NCBI GenBank assembly: GCA_044866695.1
Contig: JBIOUF010000094.1
Coordinates: forward strand, 1-14,498
Length of the DNA: 14,498 nucleotides
Direction of reading: 5' to 3'
From: JBIOUF01 sp044866695
Lineage (GTDB): Bacteria > Actinomycetota > Actinomycetes > Propionibacteriales > Nocardioidaceae
Shown here: positions 13,032-14,498 of the stretch, one piece after another
Numbering within the stretch: the first letter of the stretch is position 1
Layout of the letters: every line of letters starts with the position of its first letter
Notes under the pieces: generated by a model
What the model saw: the letters and a program-made list of their open reading frames with translations, nothing else
What the model was told of the DNA's origin: nothing
Databases searched by the model: none
Translations under genes and position numbers: made by a program

Positions 13032-14444
13032 TCAGGAGTCGGTCAGGGTGCGGGCGTCCGGGGCCGGAACGCCCAGCGAGAGCTCGCCGACGGAGGTCAG
13101 CAGGTACGGCGAACCGGGCAGCACCTTGGCGGCCTGCGCGGCGTCGCCGCCGCCGATCGCGCAGGACGCCAGGCCCATCGAGGTGGCGACGAGGTACAGG
13201 GTCTGGACCAGGCACCCCACGTGCTTGAGCACCAGGGAGTAGGCGATGGACTGGTACTTCCACGACAGCCGGGGGAACCGGGCGGCCACCATGACCAGGA
13301 CCTGGGGCGAACGGCCGGTGCCCATGGAGTAGCCGGCGTCGCGCAGCAGCGCCTCGGTGGCGTCCGAGGCGTCGGCGACGTGCTCGAGCTCATGGTCGGC
13401 GGTCCGGTAGTGGTAGACGCCGGGGTCCAGCCCGGCGCATCGGTCGACGACCAGGTAGAGCTCGAGCTCGTGGAGCGCGCCGCCGCTTGGGTACGGCCGG
13501 GACACCGCCTCCTCGCCGCCCTGCTCGCCGTCCAGGCGCCGGACCGCGGTGGTCCGCGCGGCGCGGTGCAGCAGCTCGCCGAGCTGGTCGAGCGTGACCG
13601 CCCGCTCCGCGTGGTCCCGGATGCTGCGCCGGTCCCGCAGGACGGCGTCGAACGCCACGTCGGGCCGGACGCCGGCGGCCCGCAGCGGCACCGTCCGTCC
13701 GCTCCCGCGGGGGCTCACCGCGGGGAGCGGGTCGATCTCGCCGCGGAACCGGTACGTCGCCCCGGTCGTCCCGGTGTCCAGGCCGGAGCGGGTGTGTGCG
13801 TGGAAGGCCAGGTCGTGGGGCTCCCACTGGCGCAGCGCGACGTCGTCGTCCTCCTCGAGGCGGCCGTCGGCGCGGACGCGGGTGAGCAGTCCCGCGCGGG
13901 CCAGCAGCCCCAGCACCGCACGCGTCTGGTCACCGGCGAGCGGCCCGGTCGCGCACAGCTCGTCGACCTCGAACGGCACTCCCATCCCGGCCAGCAGGGC
14001 GAGCACCCCGGGGTGCCGCGTGACCAGGCGGTGGTCGGACAGCGGCGTCTGGAGGCCCAGGCCGTCGGCGGTGAGCTCGGCCCGGGCGAACCGGGACAGC
14101 ACGAGCCGGCCCTCCCGCGGTGCGGCCGGCGTCGGTCCGGGTGCTGACATGGGCGAGGGGTCGGGCAGCGTGCGGGCGAGCTCGCCCTCTGCGCCGTACA
14201 CCACGTGGGAGAGCCAGCCCAGCCGCGCCAGCCGGGCCAGGACCGCCCCGCGCCTCATCGCGCCGGGCCGGGTGGCGTCCGGCGCGCCGAGGAGCAGCCC
14301 CCGCCCGTGCAGCTCGCGGAACAGCACGGCAGTGCCGTTCACCGCGGCGAGCTCGGTCGCGCCGGAGCGCAACGAGGTGCGCCCGTCCTGGTCGTCGAGC
14401 AGCTCGACACCGGGGACGAGGTGAACCCGGATCTCGGTCGGCAT
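13032..14444 (-). CDS. sagB: SagB-type FMN-dependent azoline dehydrogenase with N-terminal extension
   Basis: SagB/McbC-type enzymes oxidise azolines to aromatic thiazoles or oxazoles with FMN. The nitroreductase-like domain fills about 255-470 of 470 residues. It has DRRSIRDH (271-278, FMN phosphate side), RPYPSGGALHELELYLV (316-332), and LSWKYQSIAYSLVLKHVG (393-410), where Lys396-Tyr397 correspond to the catalytic Lys-Tyr pair known in McbC. ATSMGLASCAIGGGD (420-434) is the flavin-binding loop. Residues 1-240 are an extension with two blocks resembling winged helices (about 25-83 and 133-192), as in long actinobacterial SagB proteins; a role in peptide binding is a guess. The ATG has GGAGAG 6 nt upstream. 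It is the first gene of the operon visible here, so the finished product should contain azoles. Confidence 0.92.
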   Translation of the reverse strand: MPTEIRVHLVPGVELLDDQDGRTSLRSGATELAAVNGTAVLFRELHGRGLLLGAPDATRPGAMRRGAVLARLARLGWLSHVVYGAEGELARTLPDPSPMSAPGPTPAAPREGRLVLSRFARAELTADGLGLQTPLSDHRLVTRHPGVLALLAGMGVPFEVDELCATGPLAGDQTRAVLGLLARAGLLTRVRADGRLEEDDDVALRQWEPHDLAFHAHTRSGLDTGTTGATYRFRGEIDPLPAVSPRGSGRTVPLRAAGVRPDVAFDAVLRDRRSIRDHAERAVTLDQLGELLHRAARTTAVRRLDGEQGGEEAVSRPYPSGGALHELELYLVVDRCAGLDPGVYHYRTADHELEHVADASDATEALLRDAGYSMGTGRSPQVLVMVAARFPRLSWKYQSIAYSLVLKHVGCLVQTLYLVATSMGLASCAIGGGDAAQAAKVLPGSPYLLTSVGELSLGVPAPDARTLTDS

Positions 14445-14450
14445 GGCGTT

Positions 14451-14456
14451 CTCTCC
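14451..14456 (-). promoter_or_regulatory. Ribosome binding site of sagB
   Basis: On the - strand GGAGAG lies 6 nt before the ATG at 14444. It supports this start although the frame stays open upstream to the window edge. Confidence 0.7.
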
Positions 14457-14498
14457 AAGCGGTCGTCTGAGCGGTGGTGCCGGGCCGGCCCCGCCGGG
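14457..14498 (-). other. Upstream edge of the LAP operon
   Basis: The last 42 bases are very G+C-rich and hold the palindrome GGGCCGGCCC (14482-14491). None of the three - strand frames contains a stop codon here. The stretch may therefore be untranslated leader or the end of an upstream gene running close to or into sagB. No promoter can be seen. A precursor gene would be expected beyond this point. Confidence 0.4.

Overview
This 14.5-kb window is very G+C-rich, with almost every host codon ending in G or C, GTG starts and 4-nt start/stop overlaps. The gene set is gluABCD, recA-recX and a membrane-anchored RNase Y, with an actinobacterial-type SOS box in front of recA. Together these point to an actinomycete. 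The protein flavour fits the Propionibacteriales (Nocardioides-like), but that placement is inference from memory, not a search.

Left third, + strand (14-3411): a glutamate/polar amino-acid ABC importer in the order ATPase (gluA), lipoprotein binding protein (gluB), and two permeases (gluC, gluD). The gluB-gluC gap holds a perfect 11-bp hairpin followed by five tandem 14-bp units. Such a spacer can give more binding protein than permease.

Middle, - strand (8146 down to 3423): an SOS box and leader, recA split by a 363-residue LAGLIDADG intein, recX 7 nt behind recA, then rny. rny has its own good -35/-10 promoter, a leader of about 257 nt with a hairpin, and a 15-codon upstream ORF whose stop overlaps the rny start. 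rny and gluD converge with only 11 bp between them.

Right part, - strand (14444 down to 8294): a compact four-gene operon for a ribosomally made, azole-containing peptide (LAP/TOMM class). In transcription order it has a SagB-type FMN dehydrogenase with a long N-terminal extension, a one-piece cyclodehydratase (leader-binding domain, E1-like domain with a Cys4 zinc site, YcaO domain), a 2-oxoglutarate/Fe(II) oxygenase, and a one-piece ABC exporter. The last three genes are joined by ATGA and GTGA overlaps. The inferred route is leader binding and Cys/Ser/Thr cyclisation by the fused YcaO, oxidation of azolines to azoles by SagB, hydroxylation or other oxidation by the 2OG enzyme, and export. 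No convincing precursor peptide or dedicated leader protease is visible. The precursor most likely lies just beyond the right edge, upstream of sagB. The oxygenase beside a minimal fused LAP machinery is the most novel-looking element here. No tRNA, rRNA, CRISPR array or insertion sequence was seen.
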